This document shows, piece by piece, positions 1-9,330 of a stretch of 64,000 nt of DNA; position 1 is the first letter of the stretch; the number at the start of each line of letters is the position of its first letter. Under the pieces are notes generated by a model that did no database searches, was not told the origin of the DNA, and saw only the letters and a program-made list of their open reading frames with translations. Position numbers and translations under genes: made by a program. The stretch is from positions 1 through 64,000 of IMG/VR virus record IMGVR_UViG_3300017991_000100; one strand, given 5' to 3'. This DNA comes from a virus.

Positions 1-1
1 G

Positions 2-772
2 GGTCGGGACATCGGCGCTGTGCAAGTGGCGGTCAACGAAGTTGCTCAGATCGCTCCGACTGTTTTCCGAATGGGAGAAATCAACAACGAATTCCCGCTT
101 GGCATGTGGGCCGCTCCGTCTCCCGATCTTCAGTATCTGCATCAGTTCAACGAAGATCCGATGGTGAATCCGGTCCAGATCAAGCGTGCCGATGCTGAAA
201 AACTCGGTCGGGCGTGGTGGATGAACATCAATCCTGACGGCACGAAGATCGGCGTGACGCGGGAATTCGAAGACCGCGTGTCATCGCATTTGACCGAATT
301 CAAGACGGTCAGCGTCACGGATCAAAAACTGATGGGCGGCGTTCCTGGTTATGCAGTCATCGTTGATTGTGTTGGAATGCCGGAAGTGTCGATCCGCAAG
401 AACAATCGTGAAGTCGCTTCAATCAAGCCTGAGAAGGATCGATATGTTGTGGAAGGATCTGATACGACGGCAAAAGAAATCGCCAAGCGTGTCATGACAT
501 CCTTGTCCGTCAGTTGGGCGAACGAGAGATTCGACGAATCCTTTATCCAAGATGTGAAGCAGGTGGCTCAGGAAACGCGGCGGTCGCTGGAACAAGATCC
601 GCATGCTGACGATACGCTGGCGGATGTTGATCCTGAGCATCCGAACAAAAACGATCGTGACAAGAACAACGATCGCGGCGATGAAAAAAAAGAGGATGAA
701 GAAGAGAAGAAGAAGCAGAACGGCGAAGAGGAAGGCGGCAAGAAGAAAAAGCAGAATGGCGACGAAGACTGA
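2..772 (+). CDS. Unknown virion-region protein, 5' end cut off
   Basis: The frame is open from the first bases of the window, so the true start lies upstream; a GTG at 20 is only an internal candidate. About 256 residues are visible. The first two thirds look globular. The last 60 or so residues are almost entirely Asp, Glu, Lys, Asn and Arg in short alternating runs, a disordered charged tail. I recognise no family. Its place, two genes before the prohead protease, is where T4 carries portal and prohead core genes, so a head role is reasonable, but no portal-specific motif is visible. The gene ends 58 bases before the next start, with a promoter in between. Confidence 0.75.
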   Translation, partial: GRDIGAVQVAVNEVAQIAPTVFRMGEINNEFPLGMWAAPSPDLQYLHQFNEDPMVNPVQIKRADAEKLGRAWWMNINPDGTKIGVTREFEDRVSSHLTEFKTVSVTDQKLMGGVPGYAVIVDCVGMPEVSIRKNNREVASIKPEKDRYVVEGSDTTAKEIAKRVMTSLSVSWANERFDESFIQDVKQVAQETRRSLEQDPHADDTLADVDPEHPNKNDRDKNNDRGDEKKEDEEEKKKQNGEEEGGKKKKQNGDED

Positions 773-778
773 TTGCCC

Positions 779-807
779 TTGCCACCTTTGATGGAAATCA
801 ATATATT
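779..807 (+). promoter_or_regulatory. Sigma70-like promoter
   Basis: TTGCCA (779-784), a 17-base spacer and TATATT (802-807), each 5 of 6 to consensus. It sits 24 bases before the start of the 764-residue gene and just after the preceding gene. It is read by eye and has not been tested. Confidence 0.5.
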
Positions 808-830
808 CTTTCCTAAAGCGGAGAAATGAT

Positions 831-3125
831 ATGCCGAATCGTCAGTCAACAATTGCTGGCACTCTTGACGTCGAGAATCTTGCTGGTTTCGGTCAATGGG
901 CCGTTCAGTGGATTCCTGCCTTTGCGGACATGAAGAAAGACATCTTTCTCTTCCGTCCTGTCGGCGGTCTGGAAGACATGGCCAAACACGAACTGGTGAA
1001 GGCGATGCTTCCCGACAAGGGACATTTTTTCACCGCGTCCAAATGGGCAAAGAAGACTGTCAAGCGTGCTACCGGTTTGGAAGGCTTGACGTCTCAGCCT
1101 GGAACCATCAGGAAGTTGAAGCAATTGGCACCCTTCGTGGTTGGAGTCGGCAGGAACGCCTCAGAAGCGGCGAAAAATCTGCAATTGTTTGTGACGGCGG
1201 AAAGCATTGCCGAGTCGGTTGATGAGCGCGCACAGATGGGCAGTCAGACATTGACTCAGTTCTATCAGTGGGTTGCTCAACAAGAAGGGAGACTGAGACA
1301 GCGCGGCGACGGTATTTTTGTCATGAAGGGCAAGAATGTCATTGCGAGTGTTCGACCGGCTTACAGAATGCCTTATACAGAACGTCTCGGCTATCATCGT
1401 GACAAGGAAACTCCGATTCGCTCCAATATTGAAAACGCCATTTCCGGGACGGGCGGAAATGTTCAAGTGTGGGTCGGCAAAAGCGTGGGCAACAGCGCGC
1501 ATGTCATGGATCTGACCGAGAGCGCGCCGATCTGTCTGGAATGCATGGGAACGATCGGAGAAGCGGGCTGTCTGTGTGAAGTCAATAATTTGGTGAACGG
1601 CGTCCGTACGATGCCGATTGATGAGCGTACTGTCCGCATCGAATTGGAAACGCTGGTCAATCAAAACTTCATTAGTCGCGGCGAAGCGGACATGCTGCAA
1701 GAAATCACCGTGACAATGGGAGAGATTCAATCTCTTCAAGGTCAAATCAAAGAGAACAAGGATCTGTTTGACGACTTCAAGACGAGAGGAAAATTCGTCT
1801 TGAAGAGAATTGGTCTGGCGGAACGTGAGATTGAACTGGCTTCCAGACCGGTGGAAGAAGCCGTCAATCCTAGCAGTGAATTGTCCAAGGCATGGGTTCA
1901 GGTGGATGAGGCATTCAAACTGGTCGTCAAAAAGCAGCAGAATCCGGCCGCGATGAAGGCGTTTTATGAGGATGAGGTAATCGTGCTTCTTTCTCATGCG
2001 TCGAAGGAGCTGAAGGCGATTTACACCGACATCGTGGAAGATCTTTTGAAGGGGTTCCAGGAGATCACGAAGAGGCTGGCCAAGGCTCCTGAAATCGCTT
2101 CGATCACTGATGACAAGATGACGACGCTTGAATTCTTGTTGGACGAAGAGGCGCAGCGATCTGCAAAACAACTTGACGAATTCTCTCTGATTGAATTCAT
2201 GAAGCGCATCGGCAATTGGATCAAGACCAAATTCATTGGACTTGTCAGCAAAGCCAAAAAGATTATCGACAAGATCAAAGTCGTGTCCGCATCCGCCAAA
2301 AAGCTTCCGCAGAAGCTTGTCAAGGCGCAACAGACCGCAAAGAAGTTCGAACAGGAAATGGCTTCGGCAAGCGAAAGTGTTCGACGTCACAAAAAAATCA
2401 TTGATGAAGACACGCAAGCGAATCTGAAGAAAGCGTTCGGCACAATCTCCAAACTGCAATCCAATATTGGCGCGTCGGAATATCTTGGTCCTGAAGAGTC
2501 CAAATATGCGGCTGCTGTTCTCAAAGATCTGAACGCGGCGATGAAGGAAAAGGAAGAGTTCAACAAGAAGATTCGAGAGCAGAAGAAGACAATCGACGGG
2601 CTTCCGTTCAATTTCGAAGGTCTGCTTGACAAGGTCGTTCAAGGGAGCGGCGACACTGATGAAGCCAAGATGATTCGACAGTTCAAAGGGTACATGGAAG
2701 GTGATGACCCCATTGATGAACTGATCATTGTTTGTGCCAATGGTGCAGAAATCGCTTTCACCAAAACGACTCGTCATGAAGGCGCAAAAGGCACCTATTT
2801 GGAGCTGCTTGCCAAGTGCACCAAAGAAGTCAAGACTTTGATGGATGAACGAAAGGCATCGCACATTGAAGAGAACATGATCGAAGTCATCAAACGTCAA
2901 AAACTGACTGCTCAGGATATTCAGGCGCTCAGCGAGCATTATGTGAAGGGCGTTCCAATCACCGAGACTTGGCTTGGCGACAAGTTGAAAATGGTGTGGG
3001 ACAAGATCAAAGGCGCATTCAGCAAGCTGGCTTCCAGGTTCAGGAAGCAATGGCAGCTTCAGCAGATCGCTCAAAAGGACATCAAGAATCTGCAACAGAT
3101 GATGGTGAAATATCAGGCTCGCTGA
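831..3125 (+). CDS. Unknown 764-residue protein of the head gene cluster
   Basis: The ATG at 831 follows a GGAGA ribosome binding site. The N-terminal 250 residues look globular. Near residues 235-250 there is a four-Cys cluster (CLEC, then CLC about nine residues later) that could bind zinc. The rest is long, helical, Lys/Glu-rich and coiled-coil-like (roughly residues 290-600), ending in a basic amphipathic region. I do not recognise a family. It lies immediately before the prohead protease, so an internal head or core role is plausible. A promoter-like sequence precedes it and a small hairpin plus an AT-rich motif follow it, so it may form its own transcription unit. Confidence 0.8.
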   Translation: MPNRQSTIAGTLDVENLAGFGQWAVQWIPAFADMKKDIFLFRPVGGLEDMAKHELVKAMLPDKGHFFTASKWAKKTVKRATGLEGLTSQPGTIRKLKQLAPFVVGVGRNASEAAKNLQLFVTAESIAESVDERAQMGSQTLTQFYQWVAQQEGRLRQRGDGIFVMKGKNVIASVRPAYRMPYTERLGYHRDKETPIRSNIENAISGTGGNVQVWVGKSVGNSAHVMDLTESAPICLECMGTIGEAGCLCEVNNLVNGVRTMPIDERTVRIELETLVNQNFISRGEADMLQEITVTMGEIQSLQGQIKENKDLFDDFKTRGKFVLKRIGLAEREIELASRPVEEAVNPSSELSKAWVQVDEAFKLVVKKQQNPAAMKAFYEDEVIVLLSHASKELKAIYTDIVEDLLKGFQEITKRLAKAPEIASITDDKMTTLEFLLDEEAQRSAKQLDEFSLIEFMKRIGNWIKTKFIGLVSKAKKIIDKIKVVSASAKKLPQKLVKAQQTAKKFEQEMASASESVRRHKKIIDEDTQANLKKAFGTISKLQSNIGASEYLGPEESKYAAAVLKDLNAAMKEKEEFNKKIREQKKTIDGLPFNFEGLLDKVVQGSGDTDEAKMIRQFKGYMEGDDPIDELIIVCANGAEIAFTKTTRHEGAKGTYLELLAKCTKEVKTLMDERKASHIEENMIEVIKRQKLTAQDIQALSEHYVKGVPITETWLGDKLKMVWDKIKGAFSKLASRFRKQWQLQQIAQKDIKNLQQMMVKYQAR

Positions 3126-3167
3126 AAAAAACGGTTTGATTCGTTCTTCGAATCACAAAAAACCATC

Positions 3168-3180
3168 AATCGAATATAAG
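3168..3180 (+). promoter_or_regulatory. Candidate phage promoter motif (AATCGAATATAAG)
   Basis: This 13-base word is found again at 15347-15359, and in both places TGAATTGYTG follows within 10 to 22 bases. Here it lies 33 bases before the protease start, and TATAAG could serve as a -10 box. A 6 to 7 bp inverted repeat (GATTCG...CGAATC) lies just upstream near 3138-3154. Confidence 0.35.
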
Positions 3181-3213
3181 CTTGAACGTCTGAATTGCTG
3201 AAACAGGCTGAAA

Positions 3214-4020
3214 ATGACAGAGTTTTCCAAACAACAGCTTGAATCGTTTTTGCAGGTTGTGGTGTCACTGATCGGTGAGCGCAACCAATCGGCTGTTGCC
3301 GAGATTGAAAAGCGTCTTCATGAGAGCGTTCAGCAGCCTATGCTGTTGGTCGAGGACGCCGCCGAACCGTTGTATATTCCGCACGCCATTGAAGAGCAGG
3401 TGATTGTTGAACTGCGTACCGATCCGCGTTCAAACAAAGTCAAGCTGGAAGGTCTGTTCCAGGAAGCGGAGAAATATAATCAAAACGATCGACGCTATCC
3501 TTTGCAATTGTTGGAGCGTGAAGTCAGACGCATTCAACCGTTGATTGGAGAGCGTCGACTGATTGGCGAACTGGACCATCCCGACACGCCAAAGATCCGT
3601 TTGACGGATCAGAACGGTACAGGCGTTGGATCACATATCGTCACGGAATTGAATATTGATGGGACCAACGTTTATGGCTCTCTGGAACCATTGACGACAA
3701 AGAACGGCATGGAACTTCGTTCGTATATCCATGACGGCGTGAAGCTTGGCGTGTCGTCACGGGGAACCGGCAGTCTGACGACCGAGAGCAACGGCAAGTT
3801 CTTGGTGAATGACGACTATCGCATGTTGACGTTCGATGTCGTCACTGATCCGAGTGTTCGAAGTGCGTTTCCAAAGCAGCAGAACGAATCGATAACAGAA
3901 GGATTGGCAAGCGATGCCGACAAGATTCGTCAGATGACGATTGTGTTGGAAGAGGTTGCCAAAAAGTTCAATATCCAAGAAATCAGAGACTTTGTAAACC
4001 AAATGCGTAGGAGCGGTTAA
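3214..4020 (+). CDS. 21: Prohead core protease, T4 gp21-like (peptidase S80)
   Basis: A serine protease that cleaves scaffold and capsid proteins inside the prohead before DNA packaging. The 268 residues carry the family landmarks in order: a segment with NDRRYP, GELDHP (catalytic His of the family), a beta-rich core with TKNGMELRSYIHDG, then GVSSRG (nucleophile Ser), and FDVVTDPS, where T4 gp21 relatives have their conserved DxVxxPS. An N-terminal helical extension of about 90 residues precedes the catalytic domain. The scaffold gene starts four bases after its stop and the capsid gene follows that, the same order as T4 21-22-23. The start at 3214 is the first ATG after the preceding intergenic gap. 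Confidence 0.92.
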   Translation: MTEFSKQQLESFLQVVVSLIGERNQSAVAEIEKRLHESVQQPMLLVEDAAEPLYIPHAIEEQVIVELRTDPRSNKVKLEGLFQEAEKYNQNDRRYPLQLLEREVRRIQPLIGERRLIGELDHPDTPKIRLTDQNGTGVGSHIVTELNIDGTNVYGSLEPLTTKNGMELRSYIHDGVKLGVSSRGTGSLTTESNGKFLVNDDYRMLTFDVVTDPSVRSAFPKQQNESITEGLASDADKIRQMTIVLEEVAKKFNIQEIRDFVNQMRRSG

Positions 4021-4023
4021 ATC

Positions 4024-6879
4024 ATGGGCGCTGAAACGAACAGCCTGAATAGCGTGCTGAAGGCCATTGACGATCGCAAGCAGGAGTATGGAGAGGGATT
4101 GAAGGGCCGCAAAGAAGAAGATGAGAAGAATCGTCGCGGTCGCAAGGAAGGTGATGAATTGGATGTCGACGATTCCAAGCGCAAGAGCGATGAGGAAGAA
4201 GTTGAGCTGAAGCTGAAGCGCAAAGCGGCTGAAGAAGATGAGGCGGAAGCCAAGCGCAAACAGGAAATGGCTCAAGAGGATGAAGAAGAGGCGAAGCAGA
4301 AGCGCAAGCAGGCTGCTGATGCCGAACTGGAAGGGGAACCTGAAAAGGCGCGCAAGCTGGAAGCCGAAGCCGAAGAACTGGAAGAGATGGCACAGCGCAA
4401 GCAGGACAGCGCGGATGATCTTCTGGACAATGCGAAGCGGCGCAAACAAGAAGCGGACATCGGAGACGATGAGGCTGAAGCGAAGCGGAAGCGTGACATG
4501 GCGTATGCCGATGAGGCTGAGGCGAAGCGCAAGAAGCAGGAAGCCGAAGACCTTGACAAGGAAGCCGAAGAGAAGCGCAAGCAGGCGACGAATCTTGACC
4601 GGGAAGCGGACGCGAAGCGCGACGAAGACGACAAGAAGGGCGCGGAGGAATTGGAGAAGGACGCCGACAAGAAGCGCAAGCAGGCCGATGAGCTGCAAGC
4701 CGAAGCGAAGTGTCTGTATACGCGGGCGATGATCCTTGAACAGGATGCCGAGCGCAAGCTTGACGTCGCTCAGGATCTGGACGTCATCAGCCAGAAAGCC
4801 AAGCAGAACGCAAACAGTTCTGTCAACACGAACAAGGCTTTGTGCGATACCTATGAACTGGTTGCTCAAGAGATGAACTTGAGCGCAAAACGGCGCAAGG
4901 ATGAAGGCGAATCGTTGGGGCAGTTGGCCAAGGAATACGAAAACAAGTCGAACGAAGTTGACGAGCCTGAGCTGAAGAAGGCTCTCAAGGGACGTTCCGA
5001 CATTTTGAAGGCGAATGCTGAAGAGTGTTCGAAAGAAGCCGAAGAGATGACGGCGCAAGCCGAATTGGCGTCGAAAAAGGCTCGCAAAACGGACCCGGAC
5101 GACATTCCGGTTGAAGAGTTTGAAGAGCTGTCCGATACGTTCTCTGATTCGTCCAAGCGCAAGCAGAACGATGCCGAATTCCTCCGCAAGAAGGCCGAAG
5201 ACATGCGCGGCGATACCGAGAATGCTGCGACTCCGCAAGAAGCGCATGCGATGCGTCAAGTTGCGGATATGCTGGAACGTGAAGCTTTCGTGGTGGACAG
5301 CAGCGCGGGCGAAGACGGCGTGCAATCTGAGATGGCAAAGCAGATCGCCAGCACTGGACGGTCTTTGATTCGTGAAGGTCGAGACTACGCATTCATTACC
5401 ATCTCAAAGGACGGCGGCAAAGTTGAGTTCCGTTGCGGCGACATGAACGGTTCAGAACCGATTGCCGCGCACGGGCGAAATCTTCAGAAGACCTATGACT
5501 ATATCAAGGGGATGCTGAAGAAGGCTGGCGCGCGGGAATTCGAGGTGCGCAACGACAGCAGCAAGCGGATCAACGAAGGCGAAGATGCCAAGGAGAAGGA
5601 CCCTGATGAGGCGTTTGTTCTGATCGACAAGGAGAAGGTGCGGTATTGGCAGGGAAAGAACAAGAAAGGCGAAGTCAAGATTGCCGATCACGACGGCGAT
5701 GTTCAGAAAGCCTACGATGAAGCGAAGAGCAAGCTGAAAGGTGCCAATCAGATCAGCGTCAAGAACGATTCGGGCACCACGATCAAAGAAGGCACTCAGG
5801 GGATCTATCCGCATGAGCAAGGGACCATCGATCGCAGTTATGGAGAGCCTGACGACGCTGAATATATCGAAGGACAGTTCGGAACAGGCCAACAAGTTTC
5901 GCCTGAGTTGTGGAAGGCGAAGCAGGAACTAGAAAATCTGAAGCGGCGCTGTGCGGGCCGCAAGATGGACGATCTGGAACAGGCAAAACAATCCGAACTG
6001 GAAGCCAAGTGCGACATGATGAAGGCAAAGGCTTCATTTGAAGCCGAAGCCGAAAAGCGGCGCAAGTCTGAAGAGGAAGCCGAAGAGATGGCGGCTGCTC
6101 ATGCTCGTACGATCAAGGCGATCAGGCAGAGTGAAAAGCGCAAGCTGGACGCCATTCAGCAGCAAGCTGAAAGCGCGGTACAAGGCATGGCGGCGAAGCT
6201 GAACATGTTCTTGATGAATGTGACTTCGTCGAACAAGAGGGTTGTTGCCGAAGAGATGGCGAACGATCCCAGAAACATGAATGCAAATGATCGCTTGGCG
6301 AAGATGCGGAACTTGCTCAACATGGGCACTCCAGTTCCGCTGAATCATGTCCAAAGCGAGGAACGAGTCAGAGAACTGGAAACGCAACTTCGGGAAGATA
6401 GCGAGCGCATCAAAGACCTCAAAGGGAGAGTGCAGCGCAAGCGACAACTGATTGAGAGGCAAAAAGCCCAACTCACTCTGATGCAACTGACCGAAAGCGA
6501 TGCCGAAGGACAGGCAATTCGTAAACGCCTGTGGAACAATGTCGTGACGCCTGATCTGGTTTCGGAGCAGATTCGGGAAGAGTATCGGCGCATCGAAGAT
6601 GCAAAGGCCGATAGTCTGCTTGCCGAATATGCAGAAGGGGGTATTCCTTCGCCTTCCGATGATGACGAGACCGGCAAAAGACGGCGCGGCGCGGAAGATC
6701 CTTTTGCGGATGATGAAGATATCAAAGGTCGGAAAGATGATGACGTTGAAGACGTGATCATTGATGATGACGATATCGAAGTGTCTCCGAAGAAGGGAAG
6801 TCAGCTTGACGATAACGACAATCTCGGTGAAAGCCTGGATTGGTCGCGGATGACTTCTCTGAGTGGGATCAACGAGTAA
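4024..6879 (+). CDS. Prohead scaffold / core protein with tandem internal domains
   Basis: A 951-residue, extremely charged protein between protease and capsid genes, the position of the T4 gp22 scaffold; T4 gp22 is less than a third of this length. Residues 1-430 are near-continuous coiled coil built on repeats of an EAKRKQE(A/M)xxxDE type. Residues about 454-519 and 529-589 form two related compact domains sharing an AF(I/V) start, AxHGxxxQKxYD and a VxNDS...IxEG end. A second coiled coil follows (about 640-830), then an acidic tail with many Asp. The length and the inserted domains are unusual. It is presumably degraded by the upstream protease; that role is inferred from position and composition. 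Confidence 0.75.
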   Translation: MGAETNSLNSVLKAIDDRKQEYGEGLKGRKEEDEKNRRGRKEGDELDVDDSKRKSDEEEVELKLKRKAAEEDEAEAKRKQEMAQEDEEEAKQKRKQAADAELEGEPEKARKLEAEAEELEEMAQRKQDSADDLLDNAKRRKQEADIGDDEAEAKRKRDMAYADEAEAKRKKQEAEDLDKEAEEKRKQATNLDREADAKRDEDDKKGAEELEKDADKKRKQADELQAEAKCLYTRAMILEQDAERKLDVAQDLDVISQKAKQNANSSVNTNKALCDTYELVAQEMNLSAKRRKDEGESLGQLAKEYENKSNEVDEPELKKALKGRSDILKANAEECSKEAEEMTAQAELASKKARKTDPDDIPVEEFEELSDTFSDSSKRKQNDAEFLRKKAEDMRGDTENAATPQEAHAMRQVADMLEREAFVVDSSAGEDGVQSEMAKQIASTGRSLIREGRDYAFITISKDGGKVEFRCGDMNGSEPIAAHGRNLQKTYDYIKGMLKKAGAREFEVRNDSSKRINEGEDAKEKDPDEAFVLIDKEKVRYWQGKNKKGEVKIADHDGDVQKAYDEAKSKLKGANQISVKNDSGTTIKEGTQGIYPHEQGTIDRSYGEPDDAEYIEGQFGTGQQVSPELWKAKQELENLKRRCAGRKMDDLEQAKQSELEAKCDMMKAKASFEAEAEKRRKSEEEAEEMAAAHARTIKAIRQSEKRKLDAIQQQAESAVQGMAAKLNMFLMNVTSSNKRVVAEEMANDPRNMNANDRLAKMRNLLNMGTPVPLNHVQSEERVRELETQLREDSERIKDLKGRVQRKRQLIERQKAQLTLMQLTESDAEGQAIRKRLWNNVVTPDLVSEQIREEYRRIEDAKADSLLAEYAEGGIPSPSDDDETGKRRRGAEDPFADDEDIKGRKDDDVEDVIIDDDDIEVSPKKGSQLDDNDNLGESLDWSRMTSLSGINE

Positions 6880-6925
6880 GCGGTAACGCAAAAACACCAA
6901 CTCCCTTTGAAAGGCACAGAGAATC

Positions 6926-8761
6926 ATGAGTCAAAAACTTTCTACCTACCGCAAGATCGCTGGGATGCTGATCGAACGCTGGAAGCCGATGCTTCGCGGG
7001 CTTCGCGGCGAAGAGCGCATCATGAACACGGCGATCCTGTTGGAGAACACATGGCGCTACGGCGCAATGTACCTCAATGAGGGCATGATCTCGGAATTCA
7101 CCGGCAGCACGTTGGCCGGTCCTTCGGGTCAGGTTCCTCAGATCGCAGTCTTCCGGCACTATCTGATGCCGCTGATTCGAAGAATGTACCCGAACCTGAT
7201 CACCAACTCGCTCGTTGGTGTCCAGCCGATGACGGGTCCAACGTCACAAATATTCTATTTGAAATATTTCTACAGCGGCATGGTCGATCAACAGAACCCG
7301 TGGGGCACCGCCGCAACGGCGAAGGGCGCAACCGCTCCGGGCACTGAGTATGCCAACTTTGTCGGCAACACTTGGTTCGTCGATCCGTACTATTCGCTTC
7401 AGACCGTGCGTCGTGAGCCGCTGTCTATCGGTGGTGGTACGATCGGCGCTGGTATGGCCGCGTTCCCCTCTACCGGCACTCATGCCGCTGTCCAAGCCAA
7501 TGCGCCAATCTTCAACAACAGCGCGAAGCTGTATGTGCTGATGGGCACTGCTGCTACGTACGCGGGCTGCATGGCTGCTGGTCAGACGCTGCATCTGGTC
7601 GAGCTGACGGGCTGGGTCAACGCCGCTGCTCCTGCCGCTTTGACGGCAACCGTTCTGGCGACTCTGAACGGTGCGGCTGTGATCACCAACCTGTTCACGG
7701 GCTTCATCAATGCCGCTACCAACACGTTCAGCCTGACGGTTGCCGCTGGTTCGATGACAAACCTGTTGTCCAATGCGGAAGTGGCGCTTGCCGTCGCGGC
7801 CGGTCAGCCGTTCCTGGGCATGAACACGTTCACCTACGACATCAACATGGAGAACCGGCCTGAACTTCCTGAGCTGTCGTTGGAAATCGACTCTCATCTG
7901 GTCGAGGTTCAGACGCGCAAGCTGCGCACCGTGTGGTCGATCGAAGCCGCTCAGGACATGCGCGCCATGCATCAGATCGATGCCGAGAAGGAACTGGTCA
8001 GTCTGCTGTCCAGTGAAATCGCGGCCGAAATCGATCGTGAAACGCTCAACAACCTGATCATCAACGCCGGTCATCGCCGCAACTACGATTACTCGAATCC
8101 GTTCATCGTGGGCGGTTTCGCGGTCGGCGGCGGCACCGGAATGCTGTCGTACAATCAGGCTGCGGCGCTTCCGGGCATCGGCGGCGCTCCCTGGTACACC
8201 GTTCCGGGATCGGGCAACTTCAACGATCGCAACCGTGCGCTGCTCTATCAGTTCCTGGAGTTGGGCAACGACATCTACAGGCAGACTCTGCGCGGCCAAG
8301 CGAACTGGGTTGTGACGTCTCCTGCAATCGCGGCCAAACTGGAATCGCTGTCCGAGTATGAAGCCGTCAAGGGCGCGGACAACATGTATTCGGTCGGGAT
8401 CAAGGAAACCGGCATGCTGCAAAGCAAGTTCCGGGTGGTGGTTGATCCGCTGTTCCCCGAAGATCTGGTCTTGATGGGCTACAAGGGACCGACGAACATG
8501 GATGCGGGCTACTTCTATTGCCCGTACATCCCGCTTCAGCTCACTCCGACCATCATGGACCCGCGCACGTACAATCCGAGCAAGGGCATCCTGACCCGGT
8601 ACGGCAAGCTGATCGTCGAGAACGGTGAACGTTTCTATGGCATCATCAAGGTTTCGAACTTGGGAGCCATGGGCACCACGATCCCCGCTGGCTACCCGAT
8701 CCAGACCAGCACGAGCATCAGCGGCTCGAACCTCATCAGCGGAAACACCGATCTGGTGTAA
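6926..8761 (+). CDS. 23: Major capsid protein, T4 gp23-like
   Basis: The 611-residue shell protein. The N-terminal region contains the gp23-family segment NLITNSLVGVQPMTGPT, and the C-terminal half carries ETGMLQSKFRVVVDP...VLMGYKG, also typical of gp23. Residues about 175-300 form an Ala/Thr-rich beta insertion that may be a surface domain. The prohead protease probably trims the N-terminus: ISE followed by Phe at residues 55-58 fits the T4-type cleavage pattern (small hydrophobic-X-Glu), close to the T4 position of 65. Codon choice is strongly biased, as expected for a very highly expressed gene, which creates long open frames on the other strand. A strong terminator follows. Confidence 0.95.
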   Translation: MSQKLSTYRKIAGMLIERWKPMLRGLRGEERIMNTAILLENTWRYGAMYLNEGMISEFTGSTLAGPSGQVPQIAVFRHYLMPLIRRMYPNLITNSLVGVQPMTGPTSQIFYLKYFYSGMVDQQNPWGTAATAKGATAPGTEYANFVGNTWFVDPYYSLQTVRREPLSIGGGTIGAGMAAFPSTGTHAAVQANAPIFNNSAKLYVLMGTAATYAGCMAAGQTLHLVELTGWVNAAAPAALTATVLATLNGAAVITNLFTGFINAATNTFSLTVAAGSMTNLLSNAEVALAVAAGQPFLGMNTFTYDINMENRPELPELSLEIDSHLVEVQTRKLRTVWSIEAAQDMRAMHQIDAEKELVSLLSSEIAAEIDRETLNNLIINAGHRRNYDYSNPFIVGGFAVGGGTGMLSYNQAAALPGIGGAPWYTVPGSGNFNDRNRALLYQFLELGNDIYRQTLRGQANWVVTSPAIAAKLESLSEYEAVKGADNMYSVGIKETGMLQSKFRVVVDPLFPEDLVLMGYKGPTNMDAGYFYCPYIPLQLTPTIMDPRTYNPSKGILTRYGKLIVENGERFYGIIKVSNLGAMGTTIPAGYPIQTSTSISGSNLISGNTDLV

Positions 8762-8796
8762 TGCTCCTGTTGCTGCATGACAGCACACTGAGACCC

Positions 8797-8828
8797 AAAG
8801 GCGGGCGGGACTTCCCGCTCGCCTTTTT
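8797..8828 (+). terminator. Intrinsic terminator after the capsid gene
   Basis: Arms 8797-8809 and 8814-8826 pair over about 13 bp with one G-U pair around a four-base loop (ACTT), and five T run from 8824 to 8828. It lies 36 bases after the capsid stop. Confidence 0.9.
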
Positions 8829-8870
8829 CACTCGCATCCAAATTGCTTCTCTTTGCGTCAGGAAAATATC

Positions 8871-9233
8871 ATGAGCATCGAACATGATTTCAAAGTCTTC
8901 GAGCTGATAGATGGTTTTGGAGACGATGATCAGAACCGTATGGTTCAGGAAAGAAAACAAGAAGAGGGAATGAATCAAATGGATCATCTATTCGAAGCAA
9001 AGCGCGAAGACCATCCGCGATACAAAGCGATCAAGGACATCGTTGATTCGCATAGCGCCAAGCCTGTTCCGTTCGTCAATTTGGACGGCAAAAACGTGAG
9101 GCGTAAAATCGATGCGTTCACGGCGCAAGCAGTCATCGCCATTGCCAACGGACTTGGCGATAAGAACTTTGATCGATACATGGAAATGCCCTTGGAGAAA
9201 TTCTTGGACGTCACCATGAAGTTGATGAAATGA
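8871..9233 (+). CDS. Unknown 120-residue protein
   Basis: The start is taken at ATG 8871, which has AGGA 6 to 9 bases upstream; a TTG at 8853 in frame is less likely because the AGGA would then lie inside the gene. The product is small, charged and helical, with a His/Asp/Lys-rich middle and a C-terminal part (AVIAIANGLGDKNFDRYMEM) that looks folded. No family recognised. It lies right after the capsid terminator, and an apparent promoter sits between it and the next gene. Confidence 0.7.
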   Translation: MSIEHDFKVFELIDGFGDDDQNRMVQERKQEEGMNQMDHLFEAKREDHPRYKAIKDIVDSHSAKPVPFVNLDGKNVRRKIDAFTAQAVIAIANGLGDKNFDRYMEMPLEKFLDVTMKLMK

Positions 9234-9252
9234 GACAAGTCGTTGACGCCGC

Positions 9253-9281
9253 TTGATTTTTGGTGGCGCATGTCATACAAT
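9253..9281 (+). promoter_or_regulatory. Sigma70-like promoter
   Basis: TTGATT (9253-9258), a 17-base spacer and TACAAT (9276-9281), about 50 bases before the start at 9331. Confidence 0.5.
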
Positions 9282-9330
9282 TCTATTCATCTGATGCAGA
9301 TGAAATGAAAACAAGAAAGGAAATTCAGAA

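Noticed and set aside
1161-3095. Long antisense frame of 644 codons
   Set aside because: Lies wholly opposite the 764-residue gene, has no ribosome binding site, and its sequence follows from biased third codon positions on the plus strand.
4238-4732. Arg/Lys-rich 164-codon frame within the scaffold gene
   Set aside because: Frame-shifted reading of the repetitive charged scaffold sequence.
3757-5325. 522-codon antisense frame opposite protease and scaffold
   Set aside because: Leu/Phe-rich complement of the Glu/Lys-rich scaffold; not a membrane protein gene.
7244-8788. Long antisense frame opposite the capsid gene
   Set aside because: The capsid assignment is certain; the antisense frame results from its strong codon bias.
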